Source: Hermatobates lingyangjiaoensis (Eukaryota > Arthropoda > Insecta > Hemiptera > Hermatobatidae). Taken from it: a DNA stretch of 64,000 nucleotides. Below, piece by piece: positions 1 through 11,101 of this stretch. The notes below the pieces were generated by a model that ran no database searches, was not told the DNA's origin, and saw only the letters and a list, made by a program, of their open reading frames with translations. Location of the stretch: assembly GCA_026182355.1 (NCBI GenBank), contig JAPFBL010000008.1, positions 559,501 through 623,500 of the forward strand, in the 5' to 3' direction. Each line of letters starts with the position of its first letter. Position 1 is the first letter of the stretch. Position numbers and translations under genes: made by a program.

Positions 1-229
1 TGGAGTCTTTTATGGGCTGAATAAAGAGATTTATTGATCGGAATTAAATAGTTAGATGATATGTTCAGAAGTATTTTAATAACTGAATGTAGTCTCGAGG
101 AGTACGAGTCCCTCAGGCTGATATAATTAGATAAGGTAAGGTGAGACAATTGAAGAGAAATATGAAACCCGTAAACTGCCATAGAGTGACGAAACTTGAG
201 AGGGAAGGAAGATAGAGGCATTTTTACAG

Positions 230-362
230 CTAGACCAGGGGTACCGCCCTGTCTTCCTGCGGGACTCTTCGCTCTTCGCTCTTCGCACCTCCTGATGACG
301 ACGATTGTCGAAATATCGATGTGAGTTATGTCTGTGTCTTTCTGTGTGTTTCCTTCGTTTTT

Positions 363-365
<3 letters not shown>
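230..365 (+). mobile_element. second copy of a Penelope-like 3' tail
   Basis: Shares the block GATGACGACG-TGTCGAAATATCGA-GTGAGTT and following TGTCTTTCTGTG with 1764-1815, and likewise runs into an (AT)n tract. CTGATGA is at 292-298 and GAAA at 310-313, a hammerhead-like spacing. Confidence 0.6.

Positions 366-413
<48 letters not shown>
366..413. repeat. (AT)n microsatellite
   Basis: Uninterrupted AT repeat after the Penelope-like 3' tail. Similar tracts occur at 1839-1868 (followed by (TG)n to 1907), 32889-32911, 39157-39190 and 61983-62001, mostly at element borders. Confidence 0.95.
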
Positions 414-417
<4 letters not shown>

Positions 418-432
418 CATGTTATGTATGTT

Positions 433-860
433 ATTTCACATAAACACGTGAAATAACAATCAATGATCAAACCACAATAAGGAAATGGGAAAACAAGACT
501 AAGATCTTTCAACTGTAACAAGCAGTCTTCGTCAGAGTCAAAAACCCAACTGAAACACTAGATGCAGAAAACATCTGGTGAGGAGTTGAGAAGAGTGGGA
601 GGGAAGAGTGGTATTTTAAAAGGGTGAAAGCACAGGAAAGGACTAATGTCCAGAAAGGGATGTTTAGGGAAACAAAGGAGTACAGTAAGAAACAGTAAAA
701 AACTATTGGCTAGCTGTCAACCCTCTTATAAGAGGCTAATACCCTCGTAACGAAAGTATCAAGTTTGAAGAGACCGTTACTAATGTTTAAGATCTTTTTT
801 TCCCATTTCTTATTGTGGTTTGATCATTGATTGTTATTTCACGTGTTTATGTGAAATCTT
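433..860. mobile_element. inverted-repeat family A, copy 1 (with interior)
   Basis: Left arm 433-552 and right arm 785-860 are complementary (ends ATTTCACATAAACACGTGAAAT). About 230 bp of unique interior separates them, the fullest copy here. The left arm holds the - strand motif CTGACGA-A-GACTG..CAGTT-GAAA. The right arm has lost it. Confidence 0.75.
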
Positions 861-897
861 TTTATATATATATACATCATGATTTGTGTTCTTGACC

Positions 898-1050
898 CAA
901 TATTTATATGATGTAATTTTTGAGGGTTGAGGTCCAATGATTGAGGTCCAAGCCCTGAAGATGACATAAATATATGTCGAAACGTCGGCAAAAGGACTAG
1001 TTTAAAATCATTGGACCTCAACCCTCAAAAAAATTACATCATATATATAT
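898..1050. mobile_element. inverted-repeat family B
   Basis: Terminal inverted repeats ATGATGTAATTTTTGAGG...GGTCCAATGAT at 910-942 and its complement at about 1007-1043. The interior on the + strand is GCC-CTGAAGA-T-GACATA-AATA-TATGTC-GAAA-CGTC-GGC (952-987), an intact hammerhead-like motif. Confidence 0.75.
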
Positions 1051-1057
1051 ATATATT

Positions 1058-1567
1058 AAGACTAATTTCTCCTACCGTAGACCTTCCAACCTTAAATCCA
1101 TTTTTACCCATATTTCCAACAGCCCCTGTGCTAGCAGAGGGATGAAGCGATGTGAACGCCGTAACTGCCAAACCTGTCCCCTAATTAACTCCACTCCTTA
1201 CTTTACTTCCCCTCTCAGTAACAACTCCTATCCTGTTCCTTCTGATACATCTTGCACTTCCTGTAACTGCGTTTACCGTTTGGAGTGTACTCGATGTGAT
1301 GCTTTTTACGTTGGCTTGGCTTCAACCAAGCTGAGCCTGCGTATGAACAATCACAGGGCGTCCGTTGGTCAGCGCAGAGACCTACCCATAGCTATCCATG
1401 CTAATTCCCATGACCTCCCTTTCAATGATTGTTTCAGGGTACAAATCCTCAAACAAATCCCCGAGTCTAATTCCCATGTCACCCTTAGAGCTTCCGAAGA
1501 GGCATTCATATGCCTCCTTGGGGCTCGTTCTCCACCTGGTCTCAACCTGTACCGTAAATTATTTTTT
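1058..1567 (+). pseudogene. Penelope-like element: GIY-YIG endonuclease end
   Basis: The frame is open from 1058 upstream of the ATG at 1142. It shows the PLE C-terminal endonuclease: a Cys cluster (CERRNCQTC, then CTSCNCVYRLECTRC), the GIY-YIG core degenerated to DAFYVGLA, SLRMNNHRA (catalytic Arg), a conserved His region, E in RASEEAFI and the closing GLNL. The reverse transcriptase part is missing: sequence to the left is an inverted-repeat element and AT repeat. Residues after about 1567 are low-complexity translation of the 3' region. A 5'-truncated, dead copy. Confidence 0.85.
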
Positions 1568-1679
1568 ATTTTATTATTATTATTTTTTTTTATTATTATT
1601 ATTTCGTATTTTATATATTTTTTATCTTGTTTTCTAAATAAATATTGGAGGGATTTCTATTTTTCCTCTCCTCCGCTGG

Positions 1680-1830
1680 GGGGCAGCATTGCGGTGGTTC
1701 CACGAGTTACTCTGGAGGCCAGTAGCAGTTTGCTTCTCAACGCGAGTACTTCGCACTTCTTCCCGATGACGACGGATGTCGAAATATCGAAATGAGTTCT
1801 GTAGTGTCTTTCTGTGTTCTTTTCTATGTG
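1680..1830 (+). mobile_element. 3' region of the same Penelope-like element
   Basis: Follows the endonuclease frame and ends in a (TA)n/(TG)n tract. Contains CCGATGA-GACGGATGTC-GAAA (1763-1784) followed by TATCGAAATGAGTT. The same sequence ends another fragment at 230-345. Confidence 0.65.
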
Positions 1831-1835
1831 TTAAA

Positions 1836-1908
<73 letters not shown>

Positions 1909-2267
1909 GGAATTAATAGCAAATACTGCATTTAAGACTTTTTTACAGTCACGTAAAAAAGTTGTGAATGCAGAATGTGCTATTAATTGCAACACAATAT
2001 GCTTAAAAGAGGACTTGCTGCCGAAATATATATAACACTGTGCAGATTAGTGTTCAGAAAAAATACAGACGACAGTGTCACGAAAAACGATACGTAACAA
2101 AAGAGCACCTAATTTTAGGAGACCTGGCATCGTACAGGCTCAGGAAAGACGTTTCTGTTTTTTTTTTCTTTTAATATTATCTATGAAATTATATCCATAG
2201 AAATTTCAAATATAATTACCTAAACAATGTGCAATGGCATTGTACTCAATTCTTAGTTTATATTATA

Positions 2268-2600
2268 CTAGCAAACGTACCCGTCTTTGACGGAATCAAA
2301 AATTCTATTATACTTGGTATTCCAAAATATCAATTATAGTATTATACTAATACTATAATTAGAAGTTATAGAATAGTAGAAAATACCATTATTAGTACAG
2401 TGCTAAAAAAAATCCTCTGTATACAAAGATTAGATTTTAAGTTAGACATACACAAATCTACAATCAATGTTTCAGCTTTATATGTCTTATGGTAGCAATA
2501 TTTTGTGGACAAACCGACAGACAGAAATTATTCTAAGGGTACATGTGGCTACTCTGAAGTATGAAACGTAAAGAAAACTTGAAATGAGTTAGTTCTAATT
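2268..2600 (-). mobile_element. short internally deleted Helitron copy
   Basis: Intact 3' end (CTAG 2268-2271, hairpin CCGTC-AAA-GACGG at about 2281-2293) joined to sequence from the 5' half of the family (to the AACTGACTCATTTC-like block at about 2590). Lies directly beside the tandem repeat and the next Helitron copy. Confidence 0.75.
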
Positions 2601-2628
2601 AACGTGCTCCCAGTCAAAAGCTAGCACG

Positions 2629-2985
2629 CAAGCCACTGGGCTACTCTGGTTCCATACCTTACTTTATTACCAGTGTTTATATTACGCAAATATTAAATTA
2701 AAAAAAAATATTTTTGTTGTGTTTATTTATAATACATTTGCACTACTGTCATCGGCGAGCAAGCAAGCTACTGGCAACCCTGGCTAGATCCCTTTACTTT
2801 ATTACCATCTTTTATATTATCCACATTTTAAATTCAAAAAAATATTTGTTTGTTACATTTATTTATAATACATTTGCACTACTGTCATCGGCGATCACGC
2901 AAGCCACTGGGCTACTCTGGTCCCATACCTTACATTATTACCAGTGTATTTATTAAGCAAATATTAAATTAAAAAAAAGTTGACA
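2629..2985. repeat. 134-bp tandem repeat, 2.6 units
   Basis: Units start near 2631, 2765 and 2899. Each has AAGC-ACTGG-CTACTCTGG-like sequence, then ACTTTATTACC, an A-run, TTTATTTATAATACATTTGCACTACTGTCATCGGCGA. The unit start resembles the complement of a SINE tRNA head. Bounded by Helitron ends on both sides. Confidence 0.75.
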
Positions 2986-2998
2986 GTTATATATAATA

Positions 2999-4398
2999 CA
3001 TAGCAAACGTACCCGTCTTTGACGGAATCAGAAGTTCCTGTTTTGGTTTATTACCGTGTGCCTATTGCCTTTCGGCTATACCACGGAGGAATCAGAAGTT
3101 CCGTCATTTTTGGTATTTCAAAATGTCATTAGAAATTATAGAATAGTAGAAAATACCATTATTACTACAGTGTTAAACAAATGCCTCCAGCTTATACACT
3201 ACATTAGCTGTCTGTCCTTCAGGTTCATGGTAGAAGAAAGAGTTGAAACCTCTGACCGTTGAGCATGTAAACTACATTTGACCATGTGAGAAAAACTTGG
3301 TTTTGCTACCTTGTATTCCTGCGTTAGATGAAGTCTCCCTTTGCGACTTAGTTAACGTCATTGCGAAATACACTCTGAGGGGACCTTGCAATCATTTGAA
3401 TGGAAACAGACAGTGGTTCGGAAGACTCTCCAATACCACATCCAGTCATTATGTCCGCCTCTATGGCATATCTGTGTAGAGCACGAACTCAGAGTCGTGT
3501 CCCGTTGCACAGTTTTGGGGCACTCATGTTTCGTAACATGAAATTTGTTACTGCTACTAAATTGTAGCATGATTGGTGCTCTACTTTAAGTTTTTACTCA
3601 TGAGCAGGCAGTCCAGGAGAAATAAATTCAGAGTCAAGAAATTCAATTAGATAATCAACTGCTTCTTCGTCACTAATCCAATCTCTTTACTGACTTGTAA
3701 GTTCTTTCCTCGGCTTCATATAGCGTAAGAACTTGTTTGTTGATTTTTCCTCCCTGTTCATATTAAGAGTTGAGAATTGCTCGTTTACAAAACATTTATT
3801 CTCAATAGATAGTACATCCTTAACTCTGTGAAACACCATTTCAATGATGTCAAATACGCAATATATTCATATGCTCAATTGAAATTAAAATCAACTAACA
3901 ATACCTACTTGCCACACCTGTGTATTTTCAAAACAAACTTGTCTGTGAAGTTAGTAAAATACAGCTAAAAGCCCCATAACTTCGCTTCTGTACTGAATTA
4001 ATAATCTATTTAGAGCCCATATTTTAAGTTAGGCACACACAAATCCAGTGTCAATGTTTCAGCTCGCTATGTCTTATGGTGGCTGAGTTTACTTGTGACA
4101 AACATTTTTGCGTTAAACGTCCATAACTTCACTTCTACGTTGAATTTCCAATCAATTCATAGCCTATATTTTAAGTTAGACCTACACAAATCTACTGTAA
4201 AAGTTTCAGCTTTATATGTCTTATGGTAGCTGAGTTTACCTGTGACAAAGTTTTGCGGACAAACCGACAAACCGACAAACCGACAGAAATTTTTCTAAGG
4301 GTGGATTCGGTTTCTCCAATGTATGAAACGTAAAGAAAACTTGAAATGAGTCAGTTCTAAGCAATGTACAGACAAAATCATTATTTTATTTATAAAGA
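2999..4398 (-). mobile_element. second copy of the same Helitron, inverted
   Basis: About 1.4 kb, homologous over its whole length and in opposite orientation to 62121-63531. Its 5' TC is at 4398-4397 (TCTTTATAAATAAAA). The 3' hairpin is at 3013-3025, and the terminal CTAG has mutated to CTATG on its own strand. Confidence 0.82.
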
Positions 4399-4959
4399 TT
4401 ACATAGTCAGGGCTTCTAATCTTAATTAGTAGTCACCGATTTTGATTTGACTTTTTCAACTCTTCAACAATAATCACACTATCTTTATATAATTGGTGAA
4501 ATGAAAACAATTAGATTAAAAGTAATCATTGCATAAATTACTTTTCAAATGTGTTGATAATATATTTAGTTCAGAGTAAACTATCTCGATTTGTTTTATA
4601 TTGAACATAATCTCTATTGTATGTACAATAACGATAGTTCGGTTATAGTAAAACAGCTTTGTACTATCATATGTATGTGCTTGCTCGGAGGTGTACGTGC
4701 AAAGAAGCACGTGCTCAATGGCATCGAGGTTCGATCAGAAGGCAACGTACTTCAAAATATGCAAGCATTTTAAAATTAAAAAGAACATTCTTATTCCTCA
4801 TAAAGTCATCATTTCTGTTCAAAAAAAAAGAATAAAAATATCATTACAAATAAATCAATAAATATAATAGTTCCAAGTTAGTAAACAACTACAAATAAAA
4901 GAAAAACACGCAGTTATGGTGAGTTTCAGTTTCAAACCGTCTGAGACACATTACCGTGA

Positions 4960-5192
4960 TCCTACACATGGAGGACTAAATTTTTCCTAACTCAAGTGTA
5001 TTTGGAGTTAGGGGTCTGTGACTGTAACTGTACAGATTTGGAGCTGATGGCTTAGTGTTCTCTCCGAGGGACGACTTCCTTAGATTTTTTCAACAACCGT
5101 ATGAAGAAATCGAGGTCATAATGAGAATTGAACCCGGGATATAATCAATCCATAACCGACCATGCAAGTTACTGGGCTGGTTACAGTGAGTA
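4960..5192 (-). mobile_element. tRNA-derived SINE, decayed copy
   Basis: On the - strand a tRNA-like head with GGTTCAATTC (B-box-like) is followed by the family body (cctcggagag, then cttgagttagg) and ends near tcctccatg. Diverged from the better copies at 43430-43672 and 47845-48085. Directly precedes the 5215-5934 palindrome. Confidence 0.6.
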
Positions 5193-5214
5193 AATAAATA
5201 ACTATATTGTTTTA

Positions 5215-5934
5215 GATTCAGAGCAAGGGTTCTCGAGGATTTTGGTCAATAAAAAATTCAGCTAGTTAATATCTGCCGATGTTTCGCCAAAGGTTGTTTG
5301 GCATTATCAAGGCTAAAAAACAATTTATTGAAACGACATAAGTAAAGCAAAACCAATTCTTCTACGGTATACCAATTAACATAAAATAAAAAAGGACAAA
5401 CAAAAATTCATAAGCAGGAGAACAACGAAAAACACGAATACCTCCATACAGGGCATTCAAGCAAAACAAAACAGACAGTAACAGAGACAGTACGTCAGAA
5501 AATTACAAAAAACAATAACAAACGAAAGATCAAACATGTATTTTAAATAATTAGTTATTTTAAATAATTATTTTATTTAATAAATAATTATTTTAAATAA
5601 ATGTATTTTAAATGTTTGATCTTTCGTTTGTTATTGTTTTTTGTAATTTTCTGACGTACTGTCTCTGTTACTGTCTGTTTTGTTTTGCTTGAATGCCCTG
5701 TATGGAGGTATTCGTGTTTTTCGTTGTTCTCCTGCTTATGAATTTTTGTTTGTCCTTTTTTGTTTTATGTTAATTGGTATACCGTAGAAGAATTGGTTTT
5801 GCTTTATTTATGTCGTTTCAATAAATTGTTTTTTAGCCTTGATAATGCCAAACAACCTTTGGCGAAACGTCGGCAGATATTAACTAGCTGAATTTTTTAT
5901 TGACCAAAATCCTCGAGAACCCTTGCTCTGAATC
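5215..5934. mobile_element. inverted-repeat family C: 720-bp near-perfect palindrome
   Basis: Arms 5215-5537 and 5612-5934 (323 bp each) differ at only a few positions. The 74-bp centre is pure A/T. Each arm carries the motif in outward orientation: 5836-5874 (+) and 5275-5313 (-), with GCC, TTGATAA, hairpin GCCAAA-caacc-TTTGGC, GAAACGTC, GGC. High arm identity suggests recent insertion or conversion. Confidence 0.85.
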
Positions 5935-7200
5935 TGGATAAATCAGTGGTCGAGAAGCTACATCAATATTGTTTTACTTGGTTAGTAAGTTCAAATTTCA
6001 TTCGTGGTCATTTAGGGTTTTCGATCAATGAGTCAAAAAAAAAAAAAAAAAGTATAACCTAAACTAATTACTATTACCGTTTAAATTGTACATTTTACAT
6101 AAGGTATAATGGGGAAGTTGTTGGATGTAGGCCTTATCCGAGGAGGAGGCTAAGATATGATTTTTCAAGTCCTTATTTGTTATAAGTCGAGTGATGAATC
6201 CCTCTAGCGATTCAATCCTGACATGTCACTAAATATACACATTTCTGATTTATCAAACTGCTCTAGCCATAACACAAGCTCCTTCACTTTAGACTACCTG
6301 AATGACCTTCCTATTAGTTTTTGCTGACTATAACAAGGTCGAACTACCACCAAAAGAATGGATGGAATGAAAGATTAAACTTTTCATTCCCGTAATAACA
6401 CTAATACTTGACAATATTTTCCTTACCTTTTTCTTTCATTTTTTTAATATGACCTTACATAGTTGATTTATGAGGAAAAAAATGAAACATATGACTTGGA
6501 AGTACATGCATATGTTGTTTTAAAAAGAAAATACATTCCTGTTTTTCATTCTTACAAGATAATACAATTTAGAATGAGAAATCTTTTCTGAATAAATGTT
6601 TAAAAGAAGTTCGATACATTTTTGCTTTTTATTTAACTGACCTTGTTTATTTTATCAATGAAATCTAATCCACGACTATTTTAAACATATTTTAATAAAA
6701 ATAGAGAATCGAGCGTTCAACAAACACATTACAACAATAACAACAACATAATATTATGTGATTAACCAAAGTTATGGTAAAGTTATTTCATAATGATTTA
6801 TTTAACAGCTAAAACAGATAAACGTAGCTCGCTTACTTGGATATGGAGATATTGTTTCCCTTAACCTTTGGTTGTTTGGATCTTGTATACAGAAACGCAT
6901 GGAGATAATAACCAAATAGTTGGCAGACCGAATTCAAACAAAAAAAAACTATGTCCTAATTGCATTGTCACCTTATTTGTTATATTTTATCAGTCTCAAT
7001 ATTTGTGTTTATCTTCTTTTATTTTTATAAAAAAGAATGCTTTTTGCACAATAAGTATTCACAAAGAAATTGGACTAACTAGTTTTTAACTAGAAGATGA
7101 ATTGACGATAAATCATTGTTGAAATGAAATAATACTTAAAAACGATGATTTCATTGATTTGTTGTAGACTTTAATTGTAATTTACTGTGAAAAGAAAACA
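5935..7200. other. no gene seen
   Basis: AT-rich sequence between the palindrome and the sHSP promoter. Only an A-run (6035-6051) and short unsupported frames are present. I see no splice-flanked coding signal on either strand. Confidence 0.6.
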
Positions 7201-7215
7201 GTTCCAAAGGTTTAT

Positions 7216-7235
7216 TGAAAGTTCACGAAGCTTCC
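7216..7235 (+). promoter_or_regulatory. perfect four-unit heat-shock element
   Basis: Four alternating, correctly spaced units are present: GAA (7217-7219), TTC (7222-7224), GAA (7227-7229), TTC (7232-7234), each separated by two bases. This is the consensus binding array for trimeric HSF. It lies about 100 bp upstream of the TATA box of the sHSP gene. Confidence 0.9.
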
Positions 7236-7283
7236 ATGTATCGTTTGAGTAGGGCTAGAGACGCCCCACCACCAACAATCACT

Positions 7284-7302
7284 GGAAACTTCTAGAGTTC
7301 TC
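7284..7302 (+). promoter_or_regulatory. second, imperfect heat-shock element
   Basis: GAA (7285) and TTC (7290) are perfect units. The next two in register, GAG (7295) and CTC (7300), each have one mismatch. It sits 68 bp downstream of the perfect array and about 35 bp before the TATA box. Confidence 0.7.
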
Positions 7303-7333
7303 TGTAACTGTCTCCTTCCCCCTCCCTCCAACC

Positions 7334-7340
7334 TATAAAA
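7334..7340 (+). promoter_or_regulatory. TATA box of the sHSP gene
   Basis: TATAAAA in a locally GC-richer, C/T-rich promoter, 32 bp before the initiator-like TCATTG. TATA plus HSE is the usual inducible heat-shock promoter layout. Confidence 0.85.
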
Positions 7341-7365
7341 CCCAGTCATTCTGGTAGCTTCCTTC

Positions 7366-7414
7366 ATTGGGTTCGCATCGTTCTGCGTGAAAACTAGAAT
7401 TTCTTCTGTGTAAG
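7366..7414 (+). other. noncoding first exon (5' UTR) of the sHSP gene
   Basis: The exon runs from an initiator-like TCATTG (A at 7366, 32 bp after the TATA box start) to a consensus donor TAAG/GTAAGC at 7414/7415. The intron 7415-9270 ends at a good acceptor directly before the ATG. Start and splice choice are inferred from sequence without transcript data. Confidence 0.72.
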
Positions 7415-8403
7415 GTAAGCTTACTTTGATGACTTGCTTAAGATATAATTAAAATATGCACATAATTATTCCTAAAAGTGTTAATTCTTAGATTATATGG
7501 AAAAAAACCGTAAAATTCATTTAGATTTGTAGAAATTTTTATTTATTTTAACTTGTTTAATAGAATTAATGATTTATCATACAACAAAAAGCCACAATAT
7601 TAAATAAATTATACCTTTATTTGATATTGAATTATTGGATTATTCATGAAACTAAATGTGGGCTTTCTTTTTTAAAAATATTTTATTATAAAAATTCATG
7701 TTTTTATGTTATTCATTAAGAACAGTCAAGAGTCATTATGGTGCAAATAAATAAACCCTGACCTTTCCGAAAATCGATAAAGATGACGAGGTGGAATGCA
7801 CATGGTGTTCCAGTGTCATGCCGGCCGGTTCAATCACAGTGCAACATTAGAAACCTTACGTAATATATAAATATTTTCAGTTGTTTGATGGAAAAATTCA
7901 TACAAAAGAACAAAGAATTTAATGCCAAAAACTCAGGTATTCAAATAGACCAAAGACACGTGCTTCTCACTCGATTTCAGCATGACGCCAACTTGTGAAA
8001 AAGGCATGCTTCCGAAATTATTGAACAACTTTTGTCTTCATTGTTGTTTTTTTTTTTAATTTTGGCAGTATTATATGTATAGTCATCTATAATTATTAAC
8101 TGCGATTGAATGATATTATTTATAGATGACGTAAAATGTCAACCTTAAAAGAATAATCGATAAGATGATCCCTTTACTGCATTATGGCCAGTATTGTAGG
8201 GTACTTTGATCTCATAAGTATTTTAAAAGCCTCTTTAGATCTGGGTAATGTTTTAGGGAACTTAACCTGTACTCTAGAACTGAGTGCGGCATGATCGCTG
8301 TTTCATTTTAATATATTTCAGAATATGAATGTAGTAAATTACTAGTTTGTTTTCTCTATTGTTTCAATGTGCATATATTTATTTTTATTTTCTTTTTGTT
8401 CCA

Positions 8404-9035
8404 GCCCAAAAATTTCGATTAAAAGTTTTCGAAATAAAACGTTATAAGTCAAGTCAACAGTATCAATATTGCCCATTCAGGCTCCATACGTTTCGGGAAA
8501 AAGCTATTACCTTTCTCCTTCATCGGGAGGGTCTTCTTTGGGTCCTTAGGTGCACTTGTAGAAGGTTGGCTCCCACTAGTTAGCTCTTTTGGACCCTCTG
8601 CGCTTCCGGAAGATAGTCTCCGGAATTCCTTCTCCTTAGTATCATAGAGGGGAAAATCCCTGTATCTCTATTTGTGGTATGTTGTCCGCTCCGGCAGAGC
8701 ACCGCATACCGGAGTAAGGCTATTTACTCAAGGGGGTCGCCTAGTACCCTTGAGGCTCCGTTTATAATACAGTAACCCCTGTATCATCCATCCTTCGGCA
8801 CGGATCGCATAACACCTTAGATTGGGGTTGAGATAAAAGGAGGGGATTTGGGGATTAGGAAGGATTTGAAATGAAGGTGGTCAGGCCCAGCCCCTGATCA
8901 CCTTCTCCTCCTCTTTCGTTTGTCCCTGCATATAGCAGGTTAACAAGGTAGCCTCGTGAAGGCCGAAAGTCGGAGTTGAGTGTTAAAGGCTATTAGAGAC
9001 GCTTAATCACTCCATTACTACCCCAATTAAAATAT
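8404..9035. repeat. GC-richer interspersed block in sHSP intron 1, unclassified
   Basis: This stretch is clearly richer in G+C than the surrounding intron and has no long open frame in either direction. It contains locally repeated words (cccctg/aggggat, ccggag/ctccgg). It looks like the untranslated end of a retroelement, but I cannot name the family. Confidence 0.4.
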
Positions 9036-9270
9036 ACATATTAAATTAAATCCAAATTGGGTAAACTGATCGAGTGAAATAATATTTGTGTAGAAATTAA
9101 GTGTCAGTAGCACACCGTGATACACTAACAAATCAGTTACCGTTTATAAATAGGTAAATTAAATTCATGTGCCTTCTAACATAAGATTTTCTGAATAATA
9201 GAAATTTTGTTTAGTACATAGTAGAAACCAATAAAGTAGAAAATAATATTAAGATCCTTTCTGCTTTCAG

Positions 9271-10795
9271 ATGGCTCTCACACCATATTTGCTTGATGAA
9301 CTGTTCGACTTGAAGAAGTCTATGGGCGACTTCTACCATGATCTGGGTTTCTTTGGAGATCCTCATCTTTACCGCTCCAGACATTCCCATTGGCCAGCCT
9401 TAAGAAGCCATATCCATCACAGGCCAAGAACATCTTCCTCTGGGGAGCTTGCCTTGCCAACTATTCGCAATGATAAAGATCAATTTAAAGTCAACTTAGA
9501 TGTACAACAATTCAAACCAGAAGAATTGAAGGTCACTGTTGACAATGGTTTTCTTGTCGTTGAAGGGAAACATGAAGAACGTTCCGATGACCATGGATTC
9601 ATTTCTCGTCATTTCACCCGAAGATATCAAATACCTGAAGATGTTGAGCCAGAAAGTCTTGTTTCAAAGCTCTCAAGTGATGGAGTCCTTTCTCTGGAAG
9701 CTCCGAAAAAGGTAAAGTATAAAGTCATATTCATCTTCCAGAGACCATATTAGATTGTAGTCATGTATTTTTAATAAAAATATCTGTTGGTAGTTTAACA
9801 CAATAAAGTTATAATATATATATATATAATGATCAAACCACAATAAGAAAATGGGAAAACAAGACTAAGATCTTTCAACCGTAACAAGTGGTCTTCGTCA
9901 GTGTCAAAAACCCAACTGAAAAAAACCCAAATCAGTTGGGTTTTTGACTCTGACGAAGACCACTTGTTACGGTTGAAAGATCTTAGTATTGTTTTCCCAT
10001 TTTCTTATTGTGGTTTGATCATTGATTGTTATTTCACGTGTTTATGTGAAATCTTTATATATATATATATATACTTTTTTAAACAGAAACTATGTTATCT
10101 AGACATTGTATATTTTACAGCAATGTTTATTTTTCGAAGTTTAGTCTAGTATTAAATAATTCAAACACTCGTAGCCAACGTTTCGTCCATAATTTTAGAT
10201 ATCCTCAAGGTTATATCAATTTCAGAATGTATCAGCATAACATGAAAAAATAACCAACTAAATTGCAACCTAAGTTTGTTTTTAAACATATACGTTAAGC
10301 CGTCGGTCCCGAGCCTGTACAATGTTAGGCACTCTTTAAAGATTAAATGTACTTTAGCACATTAAATACAGTTGAGTTAGGCAGTATTTAGGACTCCGAA
10401 TGTAGAATGTTATTCTTTCGTGTCACAGAGGCCAATGCTCAAGTCTCTCGTGGGACTGCTACTGCAACCTAAACTGACACATTAATCTACTTTTGCAATG
10501 AATTTCTTAAATTCTAATAATGCCTTTCGGACACCGCCTAAACAAGATATTCGTAAAATTAATTACCTAGTAATTAGCAACGTAATATAATTAACATCAT
10601 TACAGCATACATCTTTTAGTTTCTATTATCCTTTTTTTTCATGTCACCAAATCATACTAAATTAGTTTTTTTTTCTTTTTTCAGACTGCTCATAACTCTA
10701 ATGTAAGGGAAATAACTATTGAGCATACTAATCAGCCACTGAGAGTAGCTGAAAAGCCAAAGGAGAACAAAAAAGAAGAAACAATGGATGAGTGA
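9271..10795 (+). CDS. small heat-shock protein (alpha-crystallin/Hsp20 family), two coding exons
   Basis: Coding exons are 9271-9711 and 10685-10795, giving 183 residues. The donor (AAAAAG/GTAAAG) and acceptor (tttttcag) join in phase 0. The product should be a cytosolic ATP-independent holdase chaperone that oligomerises. Residues 1-60 are the variable N-terminal arm. The alpha-crystallin domain runs from about 63 to 148: QFKVNLDVQQFKPEEL, VEGKHEER, HFTRRYQIPEDV (R117 aligns with the disease-relevant Arg120 of human alphaB-crystallin) and SDGVLSLEAP. The second exon supplies an I-x-I anchor (REITIEH) and a charged tail ending TMDE. The start ATG is the first codon after the acceptor ctgctttcag at 9261-9270. 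Length and motif order are normal for the family. The paralogue within the family cannot be assigned. The family assignment is very secure. Confidence 0.96.
9773..9807 (+). terminator. two intronic AATAAA signals in sHSP intron 2
   Basis: AATAAA occurs at 9773-9778 and 9802-9807, just after an in-frame stop (9751-9753) reached if the donor at 9712 is not used. Use of these signals would give a 160-residue variant ending in a short hydrophobic tail (VKYKVIFIFQRPY) in place of the I-x-I tail. Function is unproven. Confidence 0.4.
9828..10054. mobile_element. inverted-repeat family A, copy 2 (sHSP intron 2)
   Basis: Back-to-back arms of about 90 bp meeting at 9915-9940. Ends GATCAAACCACAATAAG and complement. 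The + arm has CTGACGA-A-GACC..GGTT-GAAA. In the sHSP pre-mRNA it would form a long hairpin. The 82-codon open frame over it is a repeat translation. Confidence 0.85.
10294..10420 (+). mobile_element. SINE, 3' part
   Basis: Matches the family body from GTCGGTCCCGAGCCTGTAC through TTGAGTTAGGC and GGACTCCGAATGTAGAAT. The head is missing. In sHSP intron 2. Confidence 0.7.
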
Positions 10796-11101
10796 ATTTA
10801 CCCAACAAGTTTTTTTGATTTCATACGATTTAAGACTGAATTATTAGTATATCATTGTATTTAGTCATTTCTGTGTTGCATTTAAATTATAGCATTAATT
10901 AATACACGTATTTAGTCTTCTATTGATCCAATTTTTTCATTATTGTTAATTGTAGGTATTTTAGTGTTTTGTGTTTTCATTCTGAACTATCATTAATTTA
11001 GGTATTTAAAGTCTTCTATGTTTGCACTAGTTTACTTCTATGTTCATTGTAACATTCCATGTTTACTCATGTTCCTGTAGTCATTTGTAACTTTCTTTCC
11101 T

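Noticed and set aside
839..1021. 60-codon - strand frame
   Set aside because: Lies across inverted-repeat families A and B; no domain.
9901..10149. 82-codon open frame in sHSP intron 2
   Set aside because: Translation of a family A inverted repeat. The same peptide pieces recur at 29450-29668, another copy.
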